The notes beneath the pieces are model-generated. The model made no database searches. It worked only from the letters and a program-made list of their open reading frames with translations, and was not told where the DNA came from. From Gemmataceae bacterium (GTDB lineage Bacteria; Planctomycetota; Planctomycetia; Gemmatales; Gemmataceae): a DNA stretch of 42,910 bases. The position numbers and the translations under genes were made by a program. Position 1 is the first letter of the stretch. Every line of letters begins with the position of its first letter. Where the stretch lies: NCBI GenBank assembly GCA_019694755.1, contig JAIBBI010000030.1:1-42910 (forward strand), in the 5' to 3' direction. Below, in pieces: positions 22,774-31,290 of the stretch.

Positions 22774-23184
22774 CCCTGTCGTCGACTCGGGCCGGCGTTT
22801 TTTCCAGTTCGGCGGGAAGGCGAACAACGTGAGCAGCACGAGGAATGCGAACGAAACGTAGGCCGCGGTGAATGCCGCGGTGGGCAAGTCGTAGAAGATC
22901 AGACCATGAAGTAACCGGCCGATGAAAGTCTCGCCGGATACGGGTTGACCGGCCGCGATACGCAGGTCGCGTTCCCACTCCGTCAGCGGGCAGGGCCAAC
23001 CGGCCACCGCCTCGATGGCCACCGTGCAGATCGCAATCATGTGGGCGAGGCGAAACCAGCGGTTCCGCACCCAGTGCCATCGCCGGATTCTACCGACGAC
23101 GATGCACACAAGGCCCAGCGTCACGAAAGCAACGTAAGCTACGTGGACGGCGACGATCAAATCGGCTGCGACACCATACCACAT
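22768..23184 (-). CDS. DUF2784 family membrane protein
   Basis: 138 residues with four membrane segments: VAADLIVAVHVAYVAFVTLG, a second around MIAICTVAIEAVAGW, a third near LIFYDLPTAAFTAAYVSF and the last FLVLLTLFAFP. The hallmark of the family, an RxxH..E..AGWPCPLTEWERDLR segment, is present (HMIAICTVAIEAVAGWPCPL, then TEWERDLR). Function of the family is unknown. The start is ATG at 23184 (MWYGVAADL). The stop codon lies within the inverted repeat before the hydrolase gene. It could be cotranscribed with the hydrolase (37 bases between them). Well recognised as a family, not as a function. Confidence 0.87.
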   Translation of the reverse strand: MWYGVAADLIVAVHVAYVAFVTLGLVCIVVGRIRRWHWVRNRWFRLAHMIAICTVAIEAVAGWPCPLTEWERDLRIAAGQPVSGETFIGRLLHGLIFYDLPTAAFTAAYVSFAFLVLLTLFAFPPNWKKRRPESTTGR

Positions 23185-23253
23185 CGTGCAAACTCACCGG
23201 GCCCGGCTACCTGATGACTTACGCCCGGGGATCGACAACATCGAGTCCCGCAG

Positions 23254-24645
23254 TCACGGCCCGTGCGAAACCTGCTGCCCGATCGCGCTCTGGTACCGGG
23301 CCAGCGACCGCCAGTAGTTGGCCCGGCTGGTGATGAATTGCCGGTAAGTCTCGCGGTAATTCCGCTGGGCGTCGAGCACGTCGAGCAGTGGCTTGTCGCC
23401 CGCCCGGTAGGCCGTGTTGATCGCCTCGCGGACCGACTCGGCCAGCTTCAACTGGTCCTGCGACACCGCGTCGGCATTGGCGCGGGCGGTTCGGAAGTCG
23501 GCAATTGCGCTCTCGAGTTCGGCCCGGAGTTCCACCTCGCGCGTCGCGACCTCGAATCCGCCACGGACGACCTGCGAGGCCGCCTTCTCGCGATTGCCCT
23601 GGTTGCGGTCGCAGAGCGGCAGGCCGACGGTCAGGCCCAGCGTGTAGGTATCCACGTCGCCCGCGCCGATGGGCCGCTGATACTGCTTCGACCAGCCGAC
23701 CAGCGGGCTCACCCGCGGATACGCTTTGCGCCGTTCAGTTTCCACGTCGGCGCGGGCCTGGGCGAGTTTCCAGCGGACGGCATGCAGGTCGGGTCGATTC
23801 TCGCAGGCCACGGCCATGGCTTGATCGACGCTAAGTGGCTCGGCCGGCTCGGCGATATCGGGAGTGCCGGCCACGTCGAACGCGGCATCGGAATCGCACC
23901 GCCCCAGCTTGCTCCGCAGCCTTGCCCGCGCGGACACTAGAGCCGCTTCGGAATCGCGGAGCACACGCCGGCTGTTCAGCAGGTCGAGCCGCACGCGGTC
24001 GCCGTCGACGCGGGCCTGCACGCCGGCATCGATGTTCTTCTGAATCAGGCCGGCTACCTTCTCCAAGTTCTCGACGTCCTGCCGGGAAAGGTCGACGAGG
24101 GCCTTCGCCTCGACCACGTCGTAATACGCCACGGCCGTCTCGGTGACGCGCTGGCGCACGAGATCTGCATACTCCGCCTCGGTCACCTTGATGGCGAGGC
24201 TCGCGCTGGCCATGGCGGCGACGCGTTTGCCGAAGAGGAACCAGTCGATGGCGTACGTGAATTGCAAGTCCTGCTGGGTCGGTCCCCCCGGCCGGTCCGG
24301 GCTGAACGGCCTGCCGAGCGGCAGAAGCTGCCCGTCGATGAACATGTCCGGGTTGGGTGGCAGCGATGCAGTGAGGGCGTCGGCATTCGCCTGGGCGATG
24401 GTCTCGAAGCCCGCGCGGAGTTTGGGGTCGGATTGCAGGCAGATCGAGATCGCCTGGTTGAGCGAGATTGGGCCGGCCGGCTGCGCCTCGGTGTGTTGAA
24501 CCTGTTTCACATTGGCTGGCGCGGACGCAGGTTTGGCGGCGAGCGGCGGCGCGGCTGTCAGTGGCGCGACGTCCGGACCCTGCCGTGTCGACGCACAGCC
24601 GGCCACGAACATCAGGCCGACCACACATCGCACCGGCTGCCTCAT
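23254..24645 (-). CDS. TolC-family outer membrane efflux lipoprotein
   Basis: 463 residues. The N-terminus MRQPVRCVVGLMFVAGC is a lipoprotein signal (lipobox VAGC), then a Pro/Ala-rich linker, then two OEP repeats: the first begins ISLNQAISICLQSDPKLRAG and the second LSVDQAMAVACENRPDLHAV, each with long heptad-rich helices. The end (GDKPLLDVLDAQRNYRETYR, then YQSAIGQQ) is the typical OEP closing pattern. It should form a trimeric outer-membrane channel or a CusC/NodT-like relative. ATG at 24645 with AAGGA about 8 bases upstream; the frame is open far upstream but that is the rhomboid gene in another frame. No adaptor or pump is next to it; a HlyD-type adaptor gene lies at 1753-2946, too far to assign as partner. 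Confidence 0.9.
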   Translation of the reverse strand: MRQPVRCVVGLMFVAGCASTRQGPDVAPLTAAPPLAAKPASAPANVKQVQHTEAQPAGPISLNQAISICLQSDPKLRAGFETIAQANADALTASLPPNPDMFIDGQLLPLGRPFSPDRPGGPTQQDLQFTYAIDWFLFGKRVAAMASASLAIKVTEAEYADLVRQRVTETAVAYYDVVEAKALVDLSRQDVENLEKVAGLIQKNIDAGVQARVDGDRVRLDLLNSRRVLRDSEAALVSARARLRSKLGRCDSDAAFDVAGTPDIAEPAEPLSVDQAMAVACENRPDLHAVRWKLAQARADVETERRKAYPRVSPLVGWSKQYQRPIGAGDVDTYTLGLTVGLPLCDRNQGNREKAASQVVRGGFEVATREVELRAELESAIADFRTARANADAVSQDQLKLAESVREAINTAYRAGDKPLLDVLDAQRNYRETYRQFITSRANYWRSLARYQSAIGQQVSHGP

Positions 24646-24761
24646 TGAGGTTCCTTCCGCCTGACCGATGGCGCGGGCGCGCACAACGGGTCGATCATGT
24701 CTCGTTATCGGCACATCCGGTCGTGGAATTCCGGAAATCCCGGATCGTAGAACCTTTTTCC

Positions 24762-25757
24762 TCAAGTCATGCGAAAGAGCATGAAAAGGAAGGCGGAAAA
24801 GGGGATGGAGGTGACCAGCGACAGGGCCAGGATCGATCGCCACAGTGGGCCGGAGTTGGCGACGATCAGCAGGGCGGTGGCCAGGCCGCCGCCGATCGCC
24901 CCGCCGAGGTGCCCGCCCCAGCTGACGCCGGGGGTCATGCTGATGACCGTGAGCAGGATCACGGAACTGAGGAACTGGCTCTTGATGTTCTGCCACTCGG
25001 CTTCGCGGAACAGGTGGCGGTTCATGACGGCCCAGACGATCTCGGCGGCGAAGATCCCGCACAAGCCGCCGGACGATCCGACCGTCGCACCGCGGGGCGA
25101 CGACAGGACCGCGCCGACGCCGCCGCACCAGACGGCGATGAAATAGACGGCGGCAAACCGCCAGCGGCCGAAGATACGCTCGACGATGCTCGCCGCGGTG
25201 ACGTGGCCGTACAGGTTGAAGCCGAGGTGGATCAGGTTGCCGTGCACGAACGCGTAGCTGAGTAGCGTCCACCAGTCGCCGAGCCGGATCGCCTGATCGG
25301 ACACGGCCATTTCCGACCGCAGCGGCGAGTCGGCATTGCGCAGGTAGTGCGAGAGGTCGCCGCCCCGCTGCATGAACTGGGCCAGGCCGAGCAGAAAGAC
25401 GCCCACCTGCGCCGCGATCAACAATCGGGTGATGACCGCATCGGAGCTGTTGCGGATGGGGCGGGTTGTCATCGCGGGGCGGGCCGGCGGTGCCCCTGAT
25501 TCAACGATTGGCGCCCGGCCCGAGACTGCCCGACGGCCTTCCATCGTGAGGACATAGCCCTGCCCAGTCCCCGGTTGCCAGTCGGTAAGCCGAACGAATC
25601 CCTGCACCCGGAGCAGGGCCAGCGGCTCATCGATCGCGTCGCGCGGCAGGCCGGTACGCTCGACATGTTGTGCCGGATACCAGGGGTTCGGATCGGCAGC
25701 CGCGATCGCCCGCAGGAGGTCGATCAGGACGGCATGCGACGGGTTCGGCGTCGTCAC
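24762..25757 (-). CDS. Rhomboid intramembrane serine protease with N-terminal winged-helix-like domain
   Basis: 331 residues. Residues 1-85 look like a winged helix-turn-helix (LIDLLRAIAAADPNPWYPAQ, then LRVQGFVRLTDWQPGTGQGY and EGRRAV). Residues 105-331 form a six-helix rhomboid core: HGNLIHLGFNLYGH (His172, His177, Asn181), GSSGGLCGIFAAEI with catalytic Ser229, and WGGHLGGAIGG with catalytic His283. It should cleave membrane proteins within or near the bilayer. The N-terminal domain would be cytoplasmic. The start is GTG at 25757; 191 bases of divergent promoter region lie between it and the McrB-like gene. Confidence 0.88.
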   Translation of the reverse strand: MTTPNPSHAVLIDLLRAIAAADPNPWYPAQHVERTGLPRDAIDEPLALLRVQGFVRLTDWQPGTGQGYVLTMEGRRAVSGRAPIVESGAPPARPAMTTRPIRNSSDAVITRLLIAAQVGVFLLGLAQFMQRGGDLSHYLRNADSPLRSEMAVSDQAIRLGDWWTLLSYAFVHGNLIHLGFNLYGHVTAASIVERIFGRWRFAAVYFIAVWCGGVGAVLSSPRGATVGSSGGLCGIFAAEIVWAVMNRHLFREAEWQNIKSQFLSSVILLTVISMTPGVSWGGHLGGAIGGGLATALLIVANSGPLWRSILALSLVTSIPFSAFLFMLFRMT

Positions 25758-25870
25758 AGAGCGGGAGTCCGGTTCCGGGGATTAGTCGTGCTGGCGGCTC
25801 ACGTTCATCTTAGGCGGTCGGGCCTCCGGTGCGCAGGCCGGGCCATTTCTTCCAGCACTTGAGCAGGCCC

Positions 25871-25876
25871 TATAAT
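25871..25876 (+). promoter_or_regulatory. Probable -10 box of the McrBC-like pair
   Basis: TATAAT, a perfect sigma-70 type -10 hexamer in a GC-rich divergent intergenic region, 73 bases before the start of the McrB-like gene. The -35 region is weak (TTCTTC at 17-18 bases). Confidence 0.45.
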
Positions 25877-25948
25877 CAGGGAGCGGTCTACTTTGCGCCC
25901 GGGCCGGCCGCATTTGTGTCTCGAACCTTGTCTCTCTTTGAGGAAGTT

Positions 25949-28345
25949 ATGGCGGATTATGACCCGACACGCGAACAATATCTTGCCATTGTTTCCGAGT
26001 GGATCGGCTTGGGAAAAAGCTCCGCCAGCCGGGTGGGAAATGCTTATCCGATCTTCAGCCTGACCAATAACCGAGTTGTCTCCGAACCCCTCAAGGAATT
26101 CCCGAATCCCGGATACGTCTTTCTCGTAAACCGCGGTGACCTTCGCGGCGGCGACTTCGTGCGCGTCCAACCTTCGGAAAACATCCAGAAGCCGTACAAG
26201 ATGACGGATTGTGCCTTCGTCATCAAGGGGATGGTCACGCCGGTCGACCCGGCCGGCCTGCGCGTCGCGACCGTACTCGAAGTGCCGGGCTTCGAACCCG
26301 ACGGCGAGCCGGTGATCCGCCGGCCCGAGCAATCCGTCACGCCGCTCTTCTTCGTCCGCAACGGCACGAAGACCTACGGCCCCCTGCGTCGCGAGCAGTT
26401 ACTGACCGGGGCCAACGAGGGCATCTACGAGGCCCTGCACTGGTCGGCGGCCGGGCGGGACCACGTCTTTTACGAATTCTCGAGCCAGTCATTGAAACAA
26501 CTCGGGCTCACGGAGATGACGTATACTCCCGCGCCCGTCGCCGAAGTTTACAACGAGGTCATCCGCAAACCGTTTCATCTGCTGCTCGGCCCCGTCGACC
26601 GCGTGACCTCGAGCCACCCGCACGACCGGCTTCCCGAAGCGCTGCTCGCCGAGTGGTATCTCAAGACGCAGAAGATCGAAGACGTGCCGCCGGAGGTCGT
26701 CCAGCGGCTGCGCTCGTCCAGCGACCATGTTCCCGAAGGCGCGGACGAGGTGATCCGCCAGCGTTGCCGTCGCGTCTCCCGATTGTTCATGTCGCTGACG
26801 GCGTTTCAGTCCGAGCGCTCGGCCGTGGCCGGGCGGTACTTGCGGACCGAGGAGGGGAAGAAGTCGCTCGACGAGGCCGTCCAGCGCGAGGTGGCCGTGC
26901 GCTCGAAGGACATCGACGCGCAGGTCCGCCAACTTCAGGCCGACCAGGTCACGGAACGCCAGCGACTCGCCGAGGACCTGGATCGTCGGAAGAAGGAGCA
27001 CGCGGCAGCGGTCGCCGAACTCGAAGCGGAAATCCGGACGATCGAATCGCGGCGCGAGTCGTTGGTACGCGAGGAAGGGCTGCTGAAATCCCGGCTCCGC
27101 GACGGCATCGGGAAGATCACCGATCAGATTCGCGAGCAGGTGCCGCTGGTGGCCGCACTGGCCGGGGGTGTGACGGTGTCGCACGCACCGGCCACGAACG
27201 GCGCGGCGGGCAAGCCGGCGGTCGCCCCGTCGTGGGATACAGTTATGCCGGCCGAGCCTTCGAAGCCGCTCCACCCGGCGAGCGACGAGGTCGCGCTGGT
27301 CGATCGGCTCTCGTCCGAGTTTGCCGCGTCCGGCCTGGGGTTGGCCCGCGACTTCGTCGCCAACTTGTACGTCTCGCTGAAGTCCCAGGGGCTGAACCTG
27401 ATCATGGGCCCGCCGGGCCACGGCAAATCCAGCTCCGTGACCACGCTGGCCCGCGCGCTGGGGCACGCCAACGCGCTGCTCGAAATCGCAGTCCGCCGGA
27501 CGTGGTCCGACGACCGGTACCTTCTTGGTTTCTTCGACAGCTTCCACGGGCGGTATGATCCGGGTCCGACCGGGCTGGCCACCCGGCTCGCGCAGGCGAT
27601 GCACGACTGGGACGCGAAGAAGCAGGGGTTGTACGTCGTGCTGCTCGACGAGTTCAACCTCGCGGCCCCGGAGTACTATTTCTCGCAACTGTTGCAACTG
27701 GTCACCCGGCCCACGGATCAGCCGCGGGTTCTTCGGCTCTTCGACCCCGCCCTACGGACAGCCGAGAGCGCGGGGCAGATCGATCAGGTGCGCGTGACGC
27801 CCAACGTCAGCTTCTGGGGCACGATCAACTACGACGAGACGACGGAGCGGCTCAGCCCGCGGTTGCTCGACCGCACGGGCATGATCGTGCTGCACCCGCA
27901 GGATGTCGTGCCGTCGGAAGTCACGACTTCGGGGATGACTCAGGGCGTTCCGGCAGCGCAGATCGTCGGCGACTTCGTCCGCAAGCCGGAGCAATGCCCG
28001 GACGAATCGTGGGAAATCGTCCGGCCTCTGATCGAATTGCTCGCCGAGCCGCGGGAGGGCTGGGGCGCGGCCGTGCATCTGTCGCCGCGTGCCGTCGAGG
28101 GTGTGCGTCGGTATCTCGCCAATGCCGACAAGCTACTGCCGCCGCGTACGGCCGCCGACTTCGCGTTTCAGCAGCGTGTCATACCGGTGACTCGCGGCCG
28201 GGGCCCGGGCTTCACCGCCCGGGTGCGGGCCCTGGCCGAGGAGTTGATGGCGGCCGGGCTCGAGCGTTCGAACCGGCACGTCCGCGACGCGCTCGCGCTG
28301 GCCGACGCTCATTACGGTGACGTCGAGATGCTCGCCTACGTGTAA
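25949..28345 (+). CDS. McrB-like AAA+ NTPase with GYF-like and coiled-coil regions (defence)
   Basis: 798 residues. Residues 1-120 form an unrecognised N-terminal domain (beta-rich, with GYVFLVNRGDLRGGDFVRVQ). Residues 132-170 resemble a GYF_2-type domain (FFVRNGTKTYGPLRREQLLT). Residues 310-390 are a strong coiled coil (DIDAQVRQLQADQVTERQRL). The AAA+ core has Walker A GPPGHGKSS (487-495), Walker B LYVVLLDEFNL with D567-E568, and NYDETTERLSPRLLDR from 627, in the place of the McrB signature MNxxDR. This is the McrB-type motor of two-component type IV restriction systems, in which it drives DNA translocation and activates the McrC nuclease. The ATG at 25949 has GAGGA at a good distance; it is followed 3 bases later by the nuclease gene. 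Confidence 0.8.
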   Translation: MADYDPTREQYLAIVSEWIGLGKSSASRVGNAYPIFSLTNNRVVSEPLKEFPNPGYVFLVNRGDLRGGDFVRVQPSENIQKPYKMTDCAFVIKGMVTPVDPAGLRVATVLEVPGFEPDGEPVIRRPEQSVTPLFFVRNGTKTYGPLRREQLLTGANEGIYEALHWSAAGRDHVFYEFSSQSLKQLGLTEMTYTPAPVAEVYNEVIRKPFHLLLGPVDRVTSSHPHDRLPEALLAEWYLKTQKIEDVPPEVVQRLRSSSDHVPEGADEVIRQRCRRVSRLFMSLTAFQSERSAVAGRYLRTEEGKKSLDEAVQREVAVRSKDIDAQVRQLQADQVTERQRLAEDLDRRKKEHAAAVAELEAEIRTIESRRESLVREEGLLKSRLRDGIGKITDQIREQVPLVAALAGGVTVSHAPATNGAAGKPAVAPSWDTVMPAEPSKPLHPASDEVALVDRLSSEFAASGLGLARDFVANLYVSLKSQGLNLIMGPPGHGKSSSVTTLARALGHANALLEIAVRRTWSDDRYLLGFFDSFHGRYDPGPTGLATRLAQAMHDWDAKKQGLYVVLLDEFNLAAPEYYFSQLLQLVTRPTDQPRVLRLFDPALRTAESAGQIDQVRVTPNVSFWGTINYDETTERLSPRLLDRTGMIVLHPQDVVPSEVTTSGMTQGVPAAQIVGDFVRKPEQCPDESWEIVRPLIELLAEPREGWGAAVHLSPRAVEGVRRYLANADKLLPPRTAADFAFQQRVIPVTRGRGPGFTARVRALAEELMAAGLERSNRHVRDALALADAHYGDVEMLAYV

Positions 28346-28348
28346 GCC

Positions 28349-30139
28349 ATGACACTCAAGATCGAAATCCGCGATCCGGCATCGGGCCTCTGGCAGTTGC
28401 CGCAGCCCGGGCCGGTCCGGCTCGGGGAGCGTGCCCGGCTGCGCCTGTCGATCCGCCGGCCGGGGGCGGCCGCCCGGCTCTTCGTCGGCGACGTCCTCGT
28501 CGCCTCCTCCGAGCGCGACGATCAGGCCGAGTACAAGATCCTTCGTATCGGCTACCCGGCCGTCAGTTGGGAATGCGTCGGCAAGCTCCTCCGCGACTGG
28601 GTCGGCGAGACCGATATCCGCTTCGAGACCTGCGACGCGTCCGGCGATTGGACCGTCGCGGAAACGGTATCGCCCGTCTACGTCGAGCCCGAGCGGTTGC
28701 GGCCCGAGGAATTTGCCGCACTTTGCGACGCGGTCGCGGCTGAGTCGGCCGACCTGCTGTACGACGTGTACGGCAAGACCGGGTTCGGCTCCGTGCGCGG
28801 GGGGCGGTCGTCGGTCGCGCCGGCGGCCATTATCGCCCGGGTGCGACATGCCGTCGATCAACTCGCGACCGCGCTGGCCGAGATCGCCCGGCAGCCCGCC
28901 TACCGGCTCAAGACCCGGCGGGTGCGCGAGCCGGCCGTGCCCGGCCAGGCCGTCACGGACCTGACGCTCGAAGAAGCGTGCCTCGATCCGTCGCTGGCGA
29001 TTGCGGTCGGCGGGCGGGTCCACTTCCGCGATCAGGTGCGGGAGGTGGCAACGCTGAACTTTCGACTCGACGAGAACCACATCATCGCCGACTTCCTGGC
29101 GTTCCTCCGCCAGCAACTCGGCGACCTGCGGACCGCACTGGATTCCGAAATCACCTGGCGCGAGGCCCAGCGGCCGGCCCGCGACCGGCCGGGCCCGGAA
29201 GGCCAGCCGTCGTGGTGGGCGACGGAAGACCGGCCCCGCATTGAGGAGTGCCGGCGTATCATCCGGCAGGCGGACCTCGCGGAGACGGAGATCAACCGAC
29301 TCGCGAAGTTTGGATTCCTTCCCGTCGGATCGCCGTTGACCGCCCTGCCCGCGGTCACGCCGCTGTTCCGCAGTCATCGGGCGTATGGCGCGGCTTATCG
29401 CGTCATCGCGGAGCATTTCGGCGGCCACCGCCTGCGGATCGACGCGGCCCACCTGATTACGCGGGCCCGGTCCGTTCCCGTCCTCTATGAATGGTGGTGC
29501 GCCCTTGAAGTCCTGCGCGTATTGAGAACCTGTCTGCAGGCGTCCGGGCCGGGCGGGCTGGGACGAAGATTGGAAACCGATCAGGGTCGGTACGTCGTCG
29601 ACTTCGCGCCCAACCAACGCATCGAATTCACCGACGCGGCGGGCCGGCGCGTGCGGTTCCGCTATCAGCCGAGCTACCGACCGCCGGACGGGACCGAGGC
29701 TTACGGCCTGCTGGGCCGCGGAGCGGTGCGGACGCCGGACTTCAGCGTCGAGGTGTTCGGCTCCGGTTCGTCGCCAGTCCCGGACTTGATCATCATCCTC
29801 GACGCCAAATATACCTCCGCCCCGCACCTGGCCAAGCTCGAATCGGTGAAGCTGCGGTACGACCGGATCGGCTCGTTTCACGACGGGCGGGTCCTGGGCC
29901 GGCAGGTCTGGGCGCTCGTGCCGTCCCGGCCGACCCGCGTCGAGACCCGCGAGGCGGGCTGGTCGGTCGCCTGCCAGTCGGACAACATCGGGCTGTTTCA
30001 GGAAGGATTCGATATCAATTCGTTCGCCGCCGGGGTGATTCACGCGGCACCGCTCACCGGCCCCGGGCGATCGTCGGTCGAAATGCTGCTCCGGCATCTG
30101 CTCTTGCGTTGCGGGCTGAAATTCCGCTCCCCGGCCTGA
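28349..30139 (+). CDS. McrC-like DUF2357 protein with PD-(D/E)XK nuclease domain (defence)
   Basis: 596 residues. The first 150 residues are beta-rich; the middle (about 160-420) fits DUF2357, with RLKTRRVREPAVPGQAV, LNFRLDENHIIADFLAFLRQ (like the ENRFL element of McrC) and WWCALEVLRVL. The nuclease core has RTPDFSVEVF (Asp464) and PDLIIILDAKYTSAPHLAKL (Asp485, Lys487), followed by LRYDRIGSFH, giving the D...DxK pattern of PD-(D/E)XK enzymes. It is encoded 3 bases after the AAA+ gene, so the two make an McrBC-like pair that probably cuts modified or foreign DNA. ATG at 28349. No methylase or other subunit is next to the pair. Family placement is by motif, not by search. Confidence 0.82.
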   Translation: MTLKIEIRDPASGLWQLPQPGPVRLGERARLRLSIRRPGAAARLFVGDVLVASSERDDQAEYKILRIGYPAVSWECVGKLLRDWVGETDIRFETCDASGDWTVAETVSPVYVEPERLRPEEFAALCDAVAAESADLLYDVYGKTGFGSVRGGRSSVAPAAIIARVRHAVDQLATALAEIARQPAYRLKTRRVREPAVPGQAVTDLTLEEACLDPSLAIAVGGRVHFRDQVREVATLNFRLDENHIIADFLAFLRQQLGDLRTALDSEITWREAQRPARDRPGPEGQPSWWATEDRPRIEECRRIIRQADLAETEINRLAKFGFLPVGSPLTALPAVTPLFRSHRAYGAAYRVIAEHFGGHRLRIDAAHLITRARSVPVLYEWWCALEVLRVLRTCLQASGPGGLGRRLETDQGRYVVDFAPNQRIEFTDAAGRRVRFRYQPSYRPPDGTEAYGLLGRGAVRTPDFSVEVFGSGSSPVPDLIIILDAKYTSAPHLAKLESVKLRYDRIGSFHDGRVLGRQVWALVPSRPTRVETREAGWSVACQSDNIGLFQEGFDINSFAAGVIHAAPLTGPGRSSVEMLLRHLLLRCGLKFRSPA

Positions 30140-30173
30140 GTTCGGCGGCCGCCTCAGCACGTCCCGGGCCACT

Positions 30174-30208
30174 TTTTTCGCCGCAACCCGACATGCGGCA
30201 AAATAAAA
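30174..30208. other. AT-flanked inverted repeat upstream of tadB
   Basis: TTTTTTCGCCGCA and TGCGGCAAAATAAAA flank an 8-base loop. The T-run is before and the A-run after the stem on the plus strand, so it is not an intrinsic terminator for the McrC-like gene. It lies 65-100 bases before tadB and may be part of its promoter or operator. Confidence 0.35.
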
Positions 30209-30272
30209 AGCTAGCTTTCGACTGACCGGACGGCAGGCACCCGTCCCGGAGTGCGGATTTGCGAGGCACCCC

Positions 30273-31241
30273 ATGTTCAGCAGCACTTTCGTAGTCGCAT
30301 TTGCGGCTTTCGTCGTGGTCTCAGGCCTTGTCGGCCTGGTCGCCCTGCGAATTAAGGCCTCCGAAGGGGGCCGGGCCGAGGGCCGACTCGACCAACTCGT
30401 CGGCCGCGGTGGCCGGCGCGACTCCTCAGCGGATATGCTACTCAAGCAAGCGCTGCAGGACGTCGACAAAAAGACGATCATTGACGCCATCATGCCCGCG
30501 ATGCAGTCGTATTCGCGGTACTTTGAGCAGGCCGACGTTACCATCAAGCCCGGCACCCTGCTCGCCATGTCGCTGCTCGCGGCGATGGGCGGCGGGTTCA
30601 TCAGCGCAGTACTGGCGCAGACCGTCTATGTTGCGCCGGTGGGCGGAATCATCGGTCTGGCCTGTCCTTGGATCTGGCTGTGGTGGAAGCGGAAATCCCG
30701 CCTCGCCAACTTCGCTTACCAGCTTCCGGATGCCATGGAACTGACCGCCCGGGCCCTCCGGGCCGGCCACTCGCTGGCCGCCGGTCTGCACGTCGTCGCC
30801 GAGGAAATGCCCCCGCCGATCTCGAAGGAGTTCGGCCGGGTCTACGACGAACAAAACATGGGTATCCCGCTCGAAGAAGCCCTGCGGTCTCTCGCCGAGC
30901 GCGTGCCCAACCTCGACCTCAAGTTCTTCTGCACCGCGGTGCAGATCCAGCGGCAGACGGGTGGCGACCTCGCCGAGATTCTCGACAAGATCGGCTACGT
31001 CGTCCGCGAGCGCTACAAGATTCTCGGCCAGGTGAAGGCCCTCACCGGCGAAGGCCGGCTCTCGGGCATCGTGCTGATCCTGCTGCCGTTCGCCATGTTT
31101 GTGTTCATGCTGCACACGAAGTACGACTACATCCAGATGCTCTGGACCGACGACCTCGGCATCAAGATGAGCATCGGGGCCCTGATCCTTCAAGTCGCCG
31201 GGGCCATTTGCATCAAGAAGATCGTGGACATCAAGGTCTGA
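30273..31241 (+). CDS. tadB: Type II secretion F family protein, TadB
   Basis: 322 residues. A single N-terminal membrane helix (FVVAFAAFVVVSGLVGLVAL), a membrane pair around residues 90-135 (GTLLAMSLLAAMGGGFISAV, then GGIIGLACPWIWLWW), the T2SSF cytoplasmic domain with LPDAMELTARALRAGHSLAA, VYDEQNMGIPLEEALRSLAE and FFCTAVQIQRQTGGDLAEIL, and two C-terminal membrane helices. TadB is one of two inner-membrane platform proteins of the Tad (tight adherence) pilus. ATG at 30273. It is followed 49 bases later by TadC. The pair normally sits behind the TadA/CpaF ATPase gene, which is absent here; the McrBC-like pair occupies that place. Confidence 0.92.
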   Translation: MFSSTFVVAFAAFVVVSGLVGLVALRIKASEGGRAEGRLDQLVGRGGRRDSSADMLLKQALQDVDKKTIIDAIMPAMQSYSRYFEQADVTIKPGTLLAMSLLAAMGGGFISAVLAQTVYVAPVGGIIGLACPWIWLWWKRKSRLANFAYQLPDAMELTARALRAGHSLAAGLHVVAEEMPPPISKEFGRVYDEQNMGIPLEEALRSLAERVPNLDLKFFCTAVQIQRQTGGDLAEILDKIGYVVRERYKILGQVKALTGEGRLSGIVLILLPFAMFVFMLHTKYDYIQMLWTDDLGIKMSIGALILQVAGAICIKKIVDIKV

Positions 31242-31290
31242 CCGGAACGCGCCGCCGTCCCCCTCACACTCGCCCTGCGGAGACTTGATC

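Noticed and set aside
23254-25272. TolC gene starting far upstream, in the rhomboid region
   Set aside because: The extra 209 codons overlap the rhomboid gene in another frame, are Arg-rich and lack family text. The lipoprotein signal at 24645 marks the real start.
30174-30208. Intrinsic terminator of the McrC-like gene
   Set aside because: The T-run precedes the stem and A-rich sequence follows it on the plus strand, the reverse of what is needed; on the minus strand the flanks are equally wrong.
28133-30601. Minus-strand frame of 822 codons opposite the DUF2357 gene
   Set aside because: Antisense shadow; the plus strand carries the nuclease motif and coupled start.
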